Of a stretch of DNA of 64,000 nucleotides, positions 25,801 through 34,876 are shown in pieces. The stretch lies in assembly GCF_001279525.1 (NCBI RefSeq), contig NZ_LGDY01000091.1, positions 1 through 64,000 on the forward strand. Reading direction: 5' to 3'. Origin of the DNA: Nocardia sp. NRRL S-836 (GTDB lineage: Bacteria; Actinomycetota; Actinomycetes; Mycobacteriales; Pseudonocardiaceae). A model generated the notes under the pieces. That model searched no databases. It saw only the letters and a program-made list of their open reading frames with translations, and was not told the DNA's origin. The position numbers were made by a program, and so were the translations under genes. Each line of letters begins with the position of its first letter. The first letter of the stretch is position 1.

Positions 25801-28197
25801 TCAGCTGTGTTCCAGGTTCCCACCCCCCGCAACTCCACTTCCGGGTGACCGGTCCCGCTCGGTCGCGACGAGGTCGGCGAACGCCTGCCGGTAGGCGGCG
25901 CAGCGGTGGTAGTCGGAATGCGTCTCGATCTTGTCCGGTGAGCCGTCGGTCTCGTTCGCCCTGCGGTCGACGGCGTTCGCCGCCCAGCCGTGCACCGGGA
26001 ACCCCAGGTAGTCGGTGCGCCGCCACAGGTTGATCCAGTTGGCGCCCAGCAACGTGGACAGGCCGCGTTCGGGCAGTGCGCCGGGATCACGTGCCCACGG
26101 GTCGCGCGCGAACATCGCTCCCGCGCGCACCTCCGGCGTGCCCAGCACCGGCGGCCCGAGCAGCTCGGGGAAGATCCGCCCGAAGTACGGCCGCAGCTGC
26201 ACGCCGTACGTCAGCAGCCGGACCCGGCCCAGGTACCCCTCCGGCAACGCGTACAGCGCCGCCACCGCGAGCACCGCGCCCAGGCTGTGCGCGGACAGCA
26301 CCACCCGGTTGTCCGGCGACCCGTCGAGGAACTCGCGGGTGCGGTCGGCGATCTCGGGGACCGCGCGCTCGGCGTAGCAGGGCGGTGCGAAGGGGTGCGC
26401 CGTGCGCGGCAGGAAGCACATCAGGTCCCACAGCAGCCCGAGCGGCCTGCGGTTGGTCAGCACGCCCGCGCCTACGAACGACCCGACCACCGCGACCCCG
26501 GCCAGGCCGGTGACCCAGTCGCCCTTCCCGACCACCCACCGCACGCCCCACCAACCGCTCCACGCCGGTGCGCCGAAGGTGAGGTAGCAGGTCAGCACCA
26601 GCGCCAGCACGCCGAGAGCGGACAGCGCGCCGACGACGTTCTCGGCCCGGTGGGTGACCGCGACCACGTGCCGGGCCCGCACCACGAGCACCTCGGCCGC
26701 GTCGTCGAGCGGCAGCGGTGTGCGCAGGCGCAGCACCAGCACCACGGCCTGCACCAGGACGAGCAGCACCAGCGGCACCAGCGCGACCGCGAACGCCGCG
26801 CTGAACCACGGGTAGAACGGCGGCACCCGCAGCCCGGTGCCGATCCAGCCGCGGAACGTCAGCACCAGCACCGTCGCCAGCAGCACCGACGCCGTCAGCG
26901 ACAACCCCAGCAGCACACCGGGTCCCGCGCCACGCCACGCCTGCCACCGGTCACCTGCCCGCGGCCGTGCCCGCCACGCGAACGCCGCCCCGACCACCGC
27001 CGCGCCGGTCCACGCCCACGAGGACCAGTGCGTGGCCACCATGAACGCGACGAACAGCACGAGCAGCACCAGCGGGCCCTTGGCGTCGTTGCGCCGCCAC
27101 GACCACGCCGCCAGCACCGACCCGAGCAGCGCCACCACGACCACCGGCGGGCCCCACGTCGTCAGCCACATCGGCCCGGAGAACTCCGGAGCGATCCAGT
27201 AGAGCCCGAAACCGTGTGCCACCAGCACGACCGCCGCGCAGACGACGAGCAGCCACGACCACAGGCCGCCCTTCTCCGTCGAGGGCACGTCCGGGCAGTC
27301 CGCCGCCGTCACCACGGTCCTGCCGACCACGAGCGCCAGCAGCACCGCCGCCAGCACGGTGACCACGTCGAAGAAGACGTGCCGTCCCAGCTGTTCCACG
27401 CTCGTCACCAGCGTCACGACCGCGCACCCGGCCGCGAGGTGCAGCCGGGTCAGCCGCCGGATCCGCGGGCTGCCCTCCCACATCGAGGCCCTGCTGAGCA
27501 TCACCCCCGGCCTGCGCACCGGTGCGCGCCGCATCGTCGTCATCTCGTACCTGCTGCGCGACAACGACGTCAGCGCCATCAGCCCGACGAGCAGCAGCAC
27601 CGGCACCGCGGACGCCGCGAGCACCCGCACGTGCCGCGCGGGGTCGTCGAGCACGTCGAGGAAGTCCGGCAGCCGCCGGCACGCGGCGCCGGGCAGCGAG
27701 CACTGCACCGCGTAGAGGTCGATGGCGGCCGCGCACACCGCGAGCACCAGCAGCACCGTGAGTCCCAGCCCGAACAACCGCGTGCTGGCCGCGCCGCGCC
27801 CGGCGTTCCACCACAGCATCTTCTTCGTCGTCGGCACCGAGTCGTCGGGCAGCCTGCGCGACCAGTAGGCGACGTTCGCGAGCCCGAACGGCAGCAGCAA
27901 CGCCCAGCCGACGCGGCCCAGCGCGTTCGCGAGCACCGACGGCACGCCGCTGCCCGGCACACCGGGCGTGCTGCGCGCCATGCCGCCCCACGAGTACGCC
28001 TCGCGCCGCACGTCCGCGGGCACCTGCCCGGCGTGGTCGGCGGGCAGTTCGGCGAGCTTGTCCGCCTTGGGGCGCCAGAAGCTGCCGAAGCGGTCGCCGC
28101 GGAACTGCTCGACGGCGTGCTCGGGAAGCGCCAGCACAGCCGGCGGCGGCGTGTTGTTGACCCCGTGGATGCGCAGCTCCAGGGTCCGTGGACTCAT
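25801..28197 (-). CDS. Multi-span membrane protein with C-terminal serine hydrolase-like motif
   Basis: 798 residues. An N-terminal soluble segment (about 1-110, beginning LELRIHGVNNTPP) is followed by some ten or more membrane segments, then a soluble C-terminal domain from about residue 600 with LSAHSLGAV, a GxSxG-type nucleophile elbow of alpha/beta hydrolases. The opening RIHGVNNTP may supply the oxyanion-side strand of the same fold. The start has GAGGAGG upstream. The substrate is unknown; a lipid or ester at the membrane is plausible. It leads sodC and is divergent from an S41 protease. Confidence 0.75.
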   Translation of the reverse strand: MSPRTLELRIHGVNNTPPPAVLALPEHAVEQFRGDRFGSFWRPKADKLAELPADHAGQVPADVRREAYSWGGMARSTPGVPGSGVPSVLANALGRVGWALLLPFGLANVAYWSRRLPDDSVPTTKKMLWWNAGRGAASTRLFGLGLTVLLVLAVCAAAIDLYAVQCSLPGAACRRLPDFLDVLDDPARHVRVLAASAVPVLLLVGLMALTSLSRSRYEMTTMRRAPVRRPGVMLSRASMWEGSPRIRRLTRLHLAAGCAVVTLVTSVEQLGRHVFFDVVTVLAAVLLALVVGRTVVTAADCPDVPSTEKGGLWSWLLVVCAAVVLVAHGFGLYWIAPEFSGPMWLTTWGPPVVVVALLGSVLAAWSWRRNDAKGPLVLLVLFVAFMVATHWSSWAWTGAAVVGAAFAWRARPRAGDRWQAWRGAGPGVLLGLSLTASVLLATVLVLTFRGWIGTGLRVPPFYPWFSAAFAVALVPLVLLVLVQAVVLVLRLRTPLPLDDAAEVLVVRARHVVAVTHRAENVVGALSALGVLALVLTCYLTFGAPAWSGWWGVRWVVGKGDWVTGLAGVAVVGSFVGAGVLTNRRPLGLLWDLMCFLPRTAHPFAPPCYAERAVPEIADRTREFLDGSPDNRVVLSAHSLGAVLAVAALYALPEGYLGRVRLLTYGVQLRPYFGRIFPELLGPPVLGTPEVRAGAMFARDPWARDPGALPERGLSTLLGANWINLWRRTDYLGFPVHGWAANAVDRRANETDGSPDKIETHSDYHRCAAYRQAFADLVATERDRSPGSGVAGGGNLEHS

Positions 28198-28315
28198 GGT
28201 GGCCTCCTCTTACTCCAGTTGTCGTCCGCGACGCTGCTCCGGTTAGCGGCCATCCGGGTGAAAGGGGTGTATCCGAACGCCCCGGGACGCCTCTACTTGG
28301 CAAGGAGGCCCCACC

Positions 28316-30193
28316 ATGACCGCAACCGCTCACCCGAACGTCGCGAACTCCGTCGGCCTGGCCGAGTTCCTCGCCACCGCGGGCACCCTCACGCTCGCTC
28401 AGCGCAAGCTCATCGTGGACCAGGCGCTCGTCCTGCTGGAGCAGAACTACGCGCACCTGCCGCTCAAGGTGGCGATGCACGCGGTGAACCCCGTGCAGCG
28501 CCTCAGAGTGTTCAGAGCCAGACTCGAACGGCAGACCGACGCCACCGCCGAGCCCGAGTGGCAGTTCCACCACGAGCTGTCGAGCACCTTCCACTCGGTG
28601 CGCGACCTGCACACCAACTACCTGCTGCCGGCACCGTTCGCCGGCAAGATCGCCTTCCTGCCGTTCCAGCTGGAGCGCTGCTTCACCGCCGACGGCACCG
28701 AGCAGTACCTCGTCGCGCGCACGGTCGCCGGGTTCACCGGCCTGGACGTCGGTGCCGAGGTGACGCACTGGAACGGCACCCCGATCGCCCGCGCGGTCGC
28801 GTTGAACGGCGCCGTCTTCGCCGGCAGCAACACCGCCGCGAACCTCGCGCGCGGCCTGGAGTCGCTCACGTTGCGCCCCTTGGTGATCCAGCTCCCGCCC
28901 GACGAGGACTGGGTGGTCGTCACCCACCTCGCCGCCGACGGCACGAGCGAGAACGTCAAGGTCGACTGGCAGGTCACCGACAACCTCCCGCCGATGACCG
29001 ACGTCGACTCGCTCTCGCCGGCCGCCGCTGCTCAGGGCGTCGACCTCGACTCGGACGAGAAGGCGCGCGCCAAGAAGCTGTTGCACGCCCCCGAGGTCGT
29101 GACCGCCGAGGCCGTGGGCGGTGCCGTCGCGATGAGCGCGCAGGACGTGCCGACGACCATGCCCGGCGTGTTCCGCGCCCGCCCGGTGACCACGCCGTCC
29201 GGCACGTTCGGGCACCTGCGGATCTTCACGTTCAGCGTGGACGACCCGGACGCGTTCCTGAAGGAGTTCATCCGGCTCGCGGCCCTGTTGCCGCAGAACG
29301 GGTTGATCGTCGACGTGCGCGACAACGGCGGCGGGCACATCTTCGCCGCGGAGTTCGTGCTGCAGACGATGACGCCGCGCCGCGTCGAGCCCGAACCCGT
29401 GCAGTTCCTCAGCACGCCGCTGAACCTGCGCATCTGCCGCCGCCACGCGGAAGACCCGACGGGGCAGATCAACCTCGGCCCGTGGTTCCCGTCGCTGGAC
29501 TCCTCGACCGAGACCGGCCAGGCGTTCTCCTGCGCCCACACGATCACACCGGTCGACGGCGCGAACTCCGTGGGCCAGACCTACCACGGGCCGGTCCTGC
29601 TGATCACCGACGCCCGCTGCTACTCCGCGACCGACATCTTCGCCGCCGGCTGGGCCGACCACGCGCTGGGCCCGATCCTCGGCGTGGACGACAACACCGG
29701 CGCGGGCGGCGCGAACGTGTGGACGCACGGGCTGCTCTCGACGCTGCTGCGGATCCCCGCACCCGGCGACCCCGAGACGCCCTACCAGCCGTTGCCCAAC
29801 AAGGCGAACATGCGCGTCTCGATCCGCCGCACCCTGCGCGTCGGCAAGCTCGCCGGCACACCGGTGGAGGACCTGGGCGTGCGGCCGACGCACCAGCACC
29901 GCGTGACGCGCGCGGACCTGTTGCGGGGCAACGTGGACCTGCTCAACCGCGCGGGCGAGCTGCTGGCCGAGCAGCCCGTGCGCCGCCTCGGGGTGGCGGT
30001 CGACGGCACGACCGTCGCACTGGACACCGTGAACCTCGACCGGGTGGACGTCTACGTCGACGGCCGCCCGGCGACCTCGCTCGACGTGGCCGACGGCGCG
30101 CACACCGTCGCGCTGGCCACGTCCGGCACCGAGGTGCGCGTCGAGGGCTTCGCGGACGGACTGCTGGTGGCCGCGCGCAAGGTCACCAGCTGA
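28316..30193 (+). CDS. S41 family peptidase
   Basis: 625 residues from ATG with AAGGAGG upstream. It has a PDZ-like region around residues 130-210 and the S41 core with VDVRDNGGG, then CYSATDIFAAGWADH whose Ser437 is the expected nucleophile, and a Gly-rich DDNTGAGGANV loop. It resembles tricorn/Tsp-type proteases rather than classic CtpA (no clear Lys at the usual place). No signal peptide is seen, so it may act in the cytosol. A C-terminal beta domain of about 60 residues is unassigned. It is divergent from the 798-residue membrane protein gene. Confidence 0.88.
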   Translation: MTATAHPNVANSVGLAEFLATAGTLTLAQRKLIVDQALVLLEQNYAHLPLKVAMHAVNPVQRLRVFRARLERQTDATAEPEWQFHHELSSTFHSVRDLHTNYLLPAPFAGKIAFLPFQLERCFTADGTEQYLVARTVAGFTGLDVGAEVTHWNGTPIARAVALNGAVFAGSNTAANLARGLESLTLRPLVIQLPPDEDWVVVTHLAADGTSENVKVDWQVTDNLPPMTDVDSLSPAAAAQGVDLDSDEKARAKKLLHAPEVVTAEAVGGAVAMSAQDVPTTMPGVFRARPVTTPSGTFGHLRIFTFSVDDPDAFLKEFIRLAALLPQNGLIVDVRDNGGGHIFAAEFVLQTMTPRRVEPEPVQFLSTPLNLRICRRHAEDPTGQINLGPWFPSLDSSTETGQAFSCAHTITPVDGANSVGQTYHGPVLLITDARCYSATDIFAAGWADHALGPILGVDDNTGAGGANVWTHGLLSTLLRIPAPGDPETPYQPLPNKANMRVSIRRTLRVGKLAGTPVEDLGVRPTHQHRVTRADLLRGNVDLLNRAGELLAEQPVRRLGVAVDGTTVALDTVNLDRVDVYVDGRPATSLDVADGAHTVALATSGTEVRVEGFADGLLVAARKVTS

Positions 30194-30197
30194 TCGA

Positions 30198-30236
30198 GCG
30201 GGCGCTTCCGGTGACGCCACGACCGGAAGCGCCCGC
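30198..30236. terminator. Bidirectional hairpin terminator
   Basis: A perfect 15-bp stem (arms 30198-30212 and 30222-30236, GCGGGCGCTTCCGGT and its complement) with a 9-nt loop between the S41 gene end and the opposing lipoprotein gene. Confidence 0.8.
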
Positions 30237-30244
30237 CCCGGTCG

Positions 30245-30754
30245 TCACCCGGCGGCGGGAACCGGCTGCGCGCCCTTCTCCACCGTGAACTCCATTGCGG
30301 GACAACGGTCCTCCAGCTCGCGCGCGACCGTCTCCGGGTCGCCCGTCGTGGTGACGCCGACGCCGGAACCGTCGACGGCGGGACCCGCCACGACGACCGT
30401 CGGGACGCCCATCGCGCACGGGAGCGCGTCCTTCATCTGCGCGAGGTAGTACCTGGCGTCGCGGAACTCGATCCGCGCCCCCGGTGCGAGCCGGGTGACC
30501 TCGGCGTCGAGGTGCGGGTTCGGCTTGCGGTAGACCACCAGGTCCGGCACCTCGTCACGAACCCGGACGCCCGCGTAGAAGTCGGCGAACCGCTGTTCCA
30601 GCACGGGAACGACCTTGTCGGCGGCTGCCAGCACGGCGGGGTCGTTCACCGGGGCGGTCGTGCCGGTCGTCGGCCGTGTTCCGAGCTGCTCGGCGGGGTG
30701 TCCGCACGAGGCCAGCGCCAGCACCGCCAGCGTGAGCAAAGCTTTGCGCACCAT
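30245..30754 (-). CDS. Hypothetical lipoprotein
   Basis: 169 residues. A lipoprotein signal with LALASC (Cys at about 17) is followed by a Thr-rich linker and a roughly 130-residue domain with VPDLVVYRKPNPHLDAEV and a Cys pair (LPCAMG and DRCPAM). I do not recognise a family. It is convergent with the S41 gene and downstream of the LuxR-type regulator gene on the same strand. Confidence 0.75.
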   Translation of the reverse strand: MVRKALLTLAVLALASCGHPAEQLGTRPTTGTTAPVNDPAVLAAADKVVPVLEQRFADFYAGVRVRDEVPDLVVYRKPNPHLDAEVTRLAPGARIEFRDARYYLAQMKDALPCAMGVPTVVVAGPAVDGSGVGVTTTGDPETVARELEDRCPAMEFTVEKGAQPVPAAG

Positions 30755-30811
30755 GTCGTCTCTCCTGATCCGTCGTGCGGAGGACGGAACGGGACGGCCG
30801 CGGGGTTGCCT

Positions 30812-31756
30812 CTACAACCAACCTCGGCGCATTGCCTGCACCCCGGCCTGGAACCGGGTCTGCGCGCCACAGCGGTCCATCAGCTGCCGCACCCGCCGCT
30901 GCACGGTCCGCGGCGCCAGCCCCAGCTGCCGCGCGATCGACTCGTCGGTCAGCCCCGCCGCCAGCAACCCCAGCAGGTTCGGGTCGACGTCGGCGGCCGC
31001 CGCGTAGATCCCGCCGGGGCTGAACGGGATCCCCTTGTCCCAGTACAGCTCGAACGTCGACCGCAGCACGTCCAGCAGCGGCGACGGCCGGATCAGCAGC
31101 ACCCGGTCGATCACCTCGCCGTCCGCCACCGGCAGCACCGCCGCGTGCGCGTCGACCACCGCGAGCTTGAACGGCAGGGTGGGCGTGACGCGGGCCCGTT
31201 CGCCCGCCGCCACCAGCTCGATGATCTCGGTGACGCGTCCGGGCAGGTCGACGGCCGACCGGTCGTAGACGACCCGCCACTGCACGTCGCGCCTGCGGGT
31301 GGAGTCCTCCAGCTCGACGTGCTCCTCCTGCGGCGAGAGGTACGGCGGCTGGTCGAGCACGCACACCTCGTCGCGGGCACTGCCCAGCAGCGTGCGCCAC
31401 AGGTCGCGGACCGCGGAGATGCCGGAGACGACCTCGACGAACGCGCTGTCGGCCTGTTCCTCGTCGCGGTTGCGCAGGTAGAGCTCCATCAGCGGCCCGA
31501 CGTCCGCGCGGGCCCTGCGGTGGGCCTCCTCCCGTGCGGCGATCAGCGACTCGACGGCGAGGTCGGGTGCGACCGCCTGCCACACGTCGCCGGGCAGGTG
31601 GCGGACCAGCCCGAGCTCCAGCAGCCGGTCCAGCACCTCCGGCGCGGCGCCGACCTCGGCGGTCGTGCGGCTGCCACCCGCTACCAGGAGCTCGTAAACG
31701 GCGGTCAGCTCCGGCGCGACGCCCAGGTGTCCGAACACGGCCACATTGTGCGCCAT
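30812..31756 (-). CDS. LuxR C-terminal/TrmB-like regulator
   Basis: 314 residues. The N-terminus resembles a TrmB-type winged helix (VYELLVAGGSRTTAEVGAAPEVLDRLLELGLV), the middle a phospholipase-D-like ligand module (SPLLDVLRSTFELYWDKGIPFS), and the C-terminus a LuxR-like helix-turn-helix (LLAAGLTDESIARQLGLAPRTVQRRVRQLM). Actinomycetes carry many such regulators beside secreted subtilisin genes, as here, where it is divergent from the S8 peptidase gene; control of that gene is inference. Confidence 0.85.
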   Translation of the reverse strand: MAHNVAVFGHLGVAPELTAVYELLVAGGSRTTAEVGAAPEVLDRLLELGLVRHLPGDVWQAVAPDLAVESLIAAREEAHRRARADVGPLMELYLRNRDEEQADSAFVEVVSGISAVRDLWRTLLGSARDEVCVLDQPPYLSPQEEHVELEDSTRRRDVQWRVVYDRSAVDLPGRVTEIIELVAAGERARVTPTLPFKLAVVDAHAAVLPVADGEVIDRVLLIRPSPLLDVLRSTFELYWDKGIPFSPGGIYAAAADVDPNLLGLLAAGLTDESIARQLGLAPRTVQRRVRQLMDRCGAQTRFQAGVQAMRRGWL

Positions 31757-31810
31757 TCAGCGCAACGGACCTGTCGTGAACACGCCAGTGTCGGAAACCT
31801 GACTCCGCCA

Positions 31811-31826
31811 GACCTGTTTTCGCAGG
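31811..31826. promoter_or_regulatory. Small dyad in the regulator-S8 protease spacer
   Basis: ACCTG-6 nt-CAGGT in the 165-bp spacer between the LuxR-type regulator and the S8 peptidase. It could be an operator or a weak hairpin. No clear -35/-10 pair was seen. Confidence 0.3.
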
Positions 31827-31921
31827 TGTGACCGGACTTACGGTCCTCCCCACCTCCGCAGCCGGTTCAGAACCCTGACGCCCTCAACGGCACGCGGAGG
31901 CCCTGCGTGGAAGGACCTCAC

Positions 31922-33712
31922 GTGAACGGATTGCGACGCACGAGCGTGTGCGCCGCGGCAGTTTCCGCCGCCGTGTTCAGCATCGTCACCCCTGCCTGGG
32001 CGGCTCCCGCCCAGATCCAGTCCCAGCCGGACTCGTCCCAGGTGAACCGCCCCTTCGAGCGACTGATCGTCGGCTACAAGGCGGGCACCGCAGAAGCCTC
32101 GTCCGACGCCGCTGCCTCCGACGACGTGCGCGGCAAGGGCAAGTCCGTGCACCGCCGCATGTCCAGCGGCGCCGTCGTCGTGAACCTCGGCGAGAAGACC
32201 GCGAACGCCGACGCGGCCATCCAGGCGTTCAAGAACGACCCCGACGTGGCGTTCGTCGAGCCGGACCTGCTGATGCAGCCGTTCGCCGACCCGAACGACA
32301 CCGAGTACTCCCGCCAGTGGGACCTGTTCGAGGCCACCGCGGGCATGAACGTGCCCGGCGCGTGGGCCAGCAGCACCGGCGCGGGCGTCACCGTGGCCGT
32401 CATCGACACCGGCTACGTCGCGCACAGCGACCTGTCGGGCAAGGTCGTCGCGGGCTACGACTTCGTGTCCGACTCGGCCCGCGCCCGTGACAACAACGGC
32501 CGCGACTCGAACCCGGCCGACGAGGGCGACTGGGTCGCCCGCGGCGAGTGCGGCACGGACGCCAACGGCAACCCCGTGCCCGCCGCCGACCAGGCCTCGT
32601 CCTGGCACGGCACGCACGTCGCCGGCACCATCGCCGCCGCCACCAACAACGGCAAGGGCGTCGCGGGCATCGCCTACGACGCGAAGATCCAGCCGTTGCG
32701 CGTGCTCGCCAAGTGCGGCGGCGCCACCTCCGACATCGCCGACGCCATCACCTGGGCCTCCGGCGGCACGGTCTCCGGCGTCCCCGCGAACGCGACGCCC
32801 GCCAAGGTGATCAACATGTCGCTGGGCGGCCAGTCGTCCTGCTCGACGACGTACCAGAACGCCATCACCGGCGCCATCAACCGCGGCACCACCGTCGTGG
32901 TCGCGGCCGGCAACTCGAACATGAACGTCGCCAACTTCACCCCCGCGAACTGCACCGGCGTCATCACCGTCGCCGCCACCTCCCGCGAGGGCAACAAGGC
33001 GTTCTACTCGAACTACGGCACCCGCATCGACGTGGCGGCCCCCGGCGGCGAAACCCGCCGCGGCACCGACACCCCGGGCACCATCACCACGCCGGAGAAC
33101 GGCATCTGGTCGACCCTGAACACCGGCGCCACCGTCCCCAGCACCGAGACCTACAAGCCGTACCAGGGCACCTCGATGGCCGCCCCGCACATCGCGGGCC
33201 TCGCCGCCCTCCTGGTGGCGAAGAAGCCGTCCCTGACCCCGGCCCAGGTCAAGGACCTGATCAAGACCAACGTCCGCCCCCTGCCCGGCACCTGCTCCGG
33301 CGGCTGCGGCGCAGGCCTCGCCGACGCCACCAAGACCGTGAACGCCCTCGACTCCACGCCCCCGTCCGGCGGCCTGGAGAACACCACCGACGTCGCCATC
33401 CCGGACTCCGGCAGCGCCGTCACCTCCTCGATCACCTCGTCGCTGACCGGCAACGCCTCCGCGACGACGAAGGTGGGCGTGGACATCGTCCACACCTACC
33501 GCGGCGACCTGGTCATCGACCTGATCGCCCCGGACGGCACCGCCTACCGCCTGAAGAACTCGTCCACTTCGGACAGCGCCGACAACGTGGTGGCGACCTA
33601 CACGGTCAACGCCTCGTCCGAGGTCGCGGCGGGCACGTGGAAGCTGCGGGTCCAGGACGTGTACTCCGGTGACACCGGGTACATCAACGCCTGGAACCTG
33701 ACCCTGCGATAG
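31922..33712 (+). CDS. S8 family serine peptidase (secreted, with P/proprotein convertase domain)
   Basis: 596 residues from GTG 31922 (GGAAGG 8-10 nt upstream). A signal peptide ends near AWA-AP, then an inhibitor-I9-like propeptide, then the subtilisin core with Asp162 in AVIDTG, His229 in WHGTHVAG and Ser418 in GTSMAAPH, and a C-terminal P/Homo-B domain (about 485-596, with HTYRGDLVIDLIAPDGT). A secreted protease of the actinomycete proprotein-convertase-like type, probably autoprocessed. It ends at a strong terminator. Confidence 0.95.
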   Translation: MNGLRRTSVCAAAVSAAVFSIVTPAWAAPAQIQSQPDSSQVNRPFERLIVGYKAGTAEASSDAAASDDVRGKGKSVHRRMSSGAVVVNLGEKTANADAAIQAFKNDPDVAFVEPDLLMQPFADPNDTEYSRQWDLFEATAGMNVPGAWASSTGAGVTVAVIDTGYVAHSDLSGKVVAGYDFVSDSARARDNNGRDSNPADEGDWVARGECGTDANGNPVPAADQASSWHGTHVAGTIAAATNNGKGVAGIAYDAKIQPLRVLAKCGGATSDIADAITWASGGTVSGVPANATPAKVINMSLGGQSSCSTTYQNAITGAINRGTTVVVAAGNSNMNVANFTPANCTGVITVAATSREGNKAFYSNYGTRIDVAAPGGETRRGTDTPGTITTPENGIWSTLNTGATVPSTETYKPYQGTSMAAPHIAGLAALLVAKKPSLTPAQVKDLIKTNVRPLPGTCSGGCGAGLADATKTVNALDSTPPSGGLENTTDVAIPDSGSAVTSSITSSLTGNASATTKVGVDIVHTYRGDLVIDLIAPDGTAYRLKNSSTSDSADNVVATYTVNASSEVAAGTWKLRVQDVYSGDTGYINAWNLTLR

Positions 33713-33730
33713 CTCCACGCGTTCGCCGAG

Positions 33731-33772
33731 GGGCGGCGCCTCCCACCCGGAACCCCGGTGGAGGCGCCGCCC
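33731..33772 (+). terminator. Rho-independent terminator
   Basis: A 13-bp perfect stem (GGGCGGCGCCTCC and its complement) with a 16-nt loop, followed by TTT, 19 bp after the S8 peptidase stop. Confidence 0.85.
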
Positions 33773-33879
33773 TTTCACGCGTTCGCACGGTCGGGGGCCT
33801 TGGGCGGCGTTTTGGACTCGTGGGTGAGGCGGAGGCGGGGTGGACGGCTGGGGGCGCACCTGTTGGGGGTGCTGCTGGG

Positions 33880-34260
33880 TCAGCTTGCCGGGGGTGGAGC
33901 GGCGTCGTCGGGCATTCCACGGTGCCGCTGTTGGGCGGGTTCGCCGGGGGATGTGGAGCTGGTCGGGCCCAGGCACCCACGGTGGTGCCGTTGCGTGGGC
34001 TTTTCGGGGGTGGAGCGGGCGTGGTCGGGCCTGGCACCCCGTAGCGGTGCGCGTTGCGGGGCTTACCGGGGGTGGAGCGGTCGTCGTCGGGCCTGGCACC
34101 CCACAGTGGTGCTGTTTCGGGCGGGGCGGGCGTGGTGGGGCTCGCGAACGCCAGGACGGCATCGGTGACGCGAGGTTGCCTGGGGGAGCGGGCGTTGTCG
34201 GGCCTCGGACGCCCCGCGGCGGCGTCAGCCGCGTGGACTTCTCGGGGATGTATCGGGCCT
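33880..34260. repeat. Degenerate ~60-bp tandem repeats
   Basis: Four clear and one or two decayed units of about 57-62 bp, each carrying CCGGGGGTGGAGCG, then GTCGGGCC and GGCACCC, then GGTG and GTTGCG. GTGGAGC starts near 33894, 33953, 34010 and 34072; later units near 34115 and 34180 are more diverged. Unit lengths vary and break frame, arguing against a coding repeat. Confidence 0.65.
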
Positions 34261-34584
34261 CATAGGGCTCGTTCGCCAGTGGCGACGTTGTTGCCAGGCC
34301 CGCACGCGGGTGGAACGGGTTGGCTGGACCGGTGCACCCGCCACGGTGACGCTGCGCATGCTTGCGCAGGGGTCCCCTTGAATTTCAGCTCCCCCGCGAC
34401 CCAACGTACTCGCGGGGTCTGACAATTCCGCGAGACAACGCAGCAGTAGGTAGACCGCTGGCAGCTGGGACATCGCGTCGTGGACCTCGCCTTGCCAGGT
34501 ACCGAACCGCATCAACCAGACACGGGTCGTCACACCCGTCGAGCGAAGCGAGACGACCCTCCCTCACCTCAGGCAGTTCACGCC

Positions 34585-34876
34585 TATCGAGCGAAGCGAG
34601 ACGTGTCTGCCTTCCCTTGACGGGTAGCGGTGACAGCCCCTTTGACCTGCGATTGGGGCTTGACTTTGAGGGCGGGGCGATATCCTGGTAGGGATCGGCC
34701 GGGCTCCTTTATGCCCGGCTTTTAAGGCCGACTCATCGCCCCGTTAGAGGCTCGAAGTCAAGCCCCAATCGCGATCGTCGCGAAGCGGCGATGAACCCCG
34801 AACGTCGTCCCTGCCTGACCAATCGTCGCGAAGCGGCGATGAACCCCGAACGTCGTCCCTGCCTGACCAACCACGC
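34585..34876. repeat. Dispersed intergenic element, copy 2
   Basis: The fuller copy of the element at 20666-20896. Outer inverted arms of 21 bp (34650-34670 and 34751-34771, 20 of 21 matching) enclose the nested stems GGGGCGAT/ATCGCCCC and GCCGGGC/GCCCGGC-TTTT. The right flank is a 48-bp unit duplicated in tandem (34774-34821 and 34822-34869); copy 1 has a single unit. It may be a miniature inverted-repeat element or a structured RNA locus. Confidence 0.85.
34774..34869. repeat. 48-bp perfect tandem duplication
   Basis: Two directly adjacent identical 48-bp units (34774-34821, 34822-34869) starting ATCGTCGCGAAGCGGCGAT. The other element copy has one unit at 20842-20889 with one base changed. 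Two units with no spacer is a simple duplication, not CRISPR. Confidence 0.9.

Noticed and set aside
25990..30288. A 1432-codon plus-strand frame crossing several genes
   Set aside because: It spans the opposing membrane protein and then the S41 gene in the wrong frame, has a Arg/His/Gln-rich composition and no motifs.
31838..34162. A 774-codon minus-strand frame antisense to the S8 peptidase and the repeat array
   Set aside because: No domain; its proline-rich start simply follows the degenerate repeats.
33840..34265. A plus-strand frame with Gly/Trp-rich repeats over the tandem array
   Set aside because: Repeat units vary in length and shift frame; no ribosome site or signal peptide. Treated as noncoding repeat.
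34774..34869. Possible CRISPR repeats
   Set aside because: Only two directly adjacent units with no spacers, in an element that recurs elsewhere; this is a simple tandem duplication.
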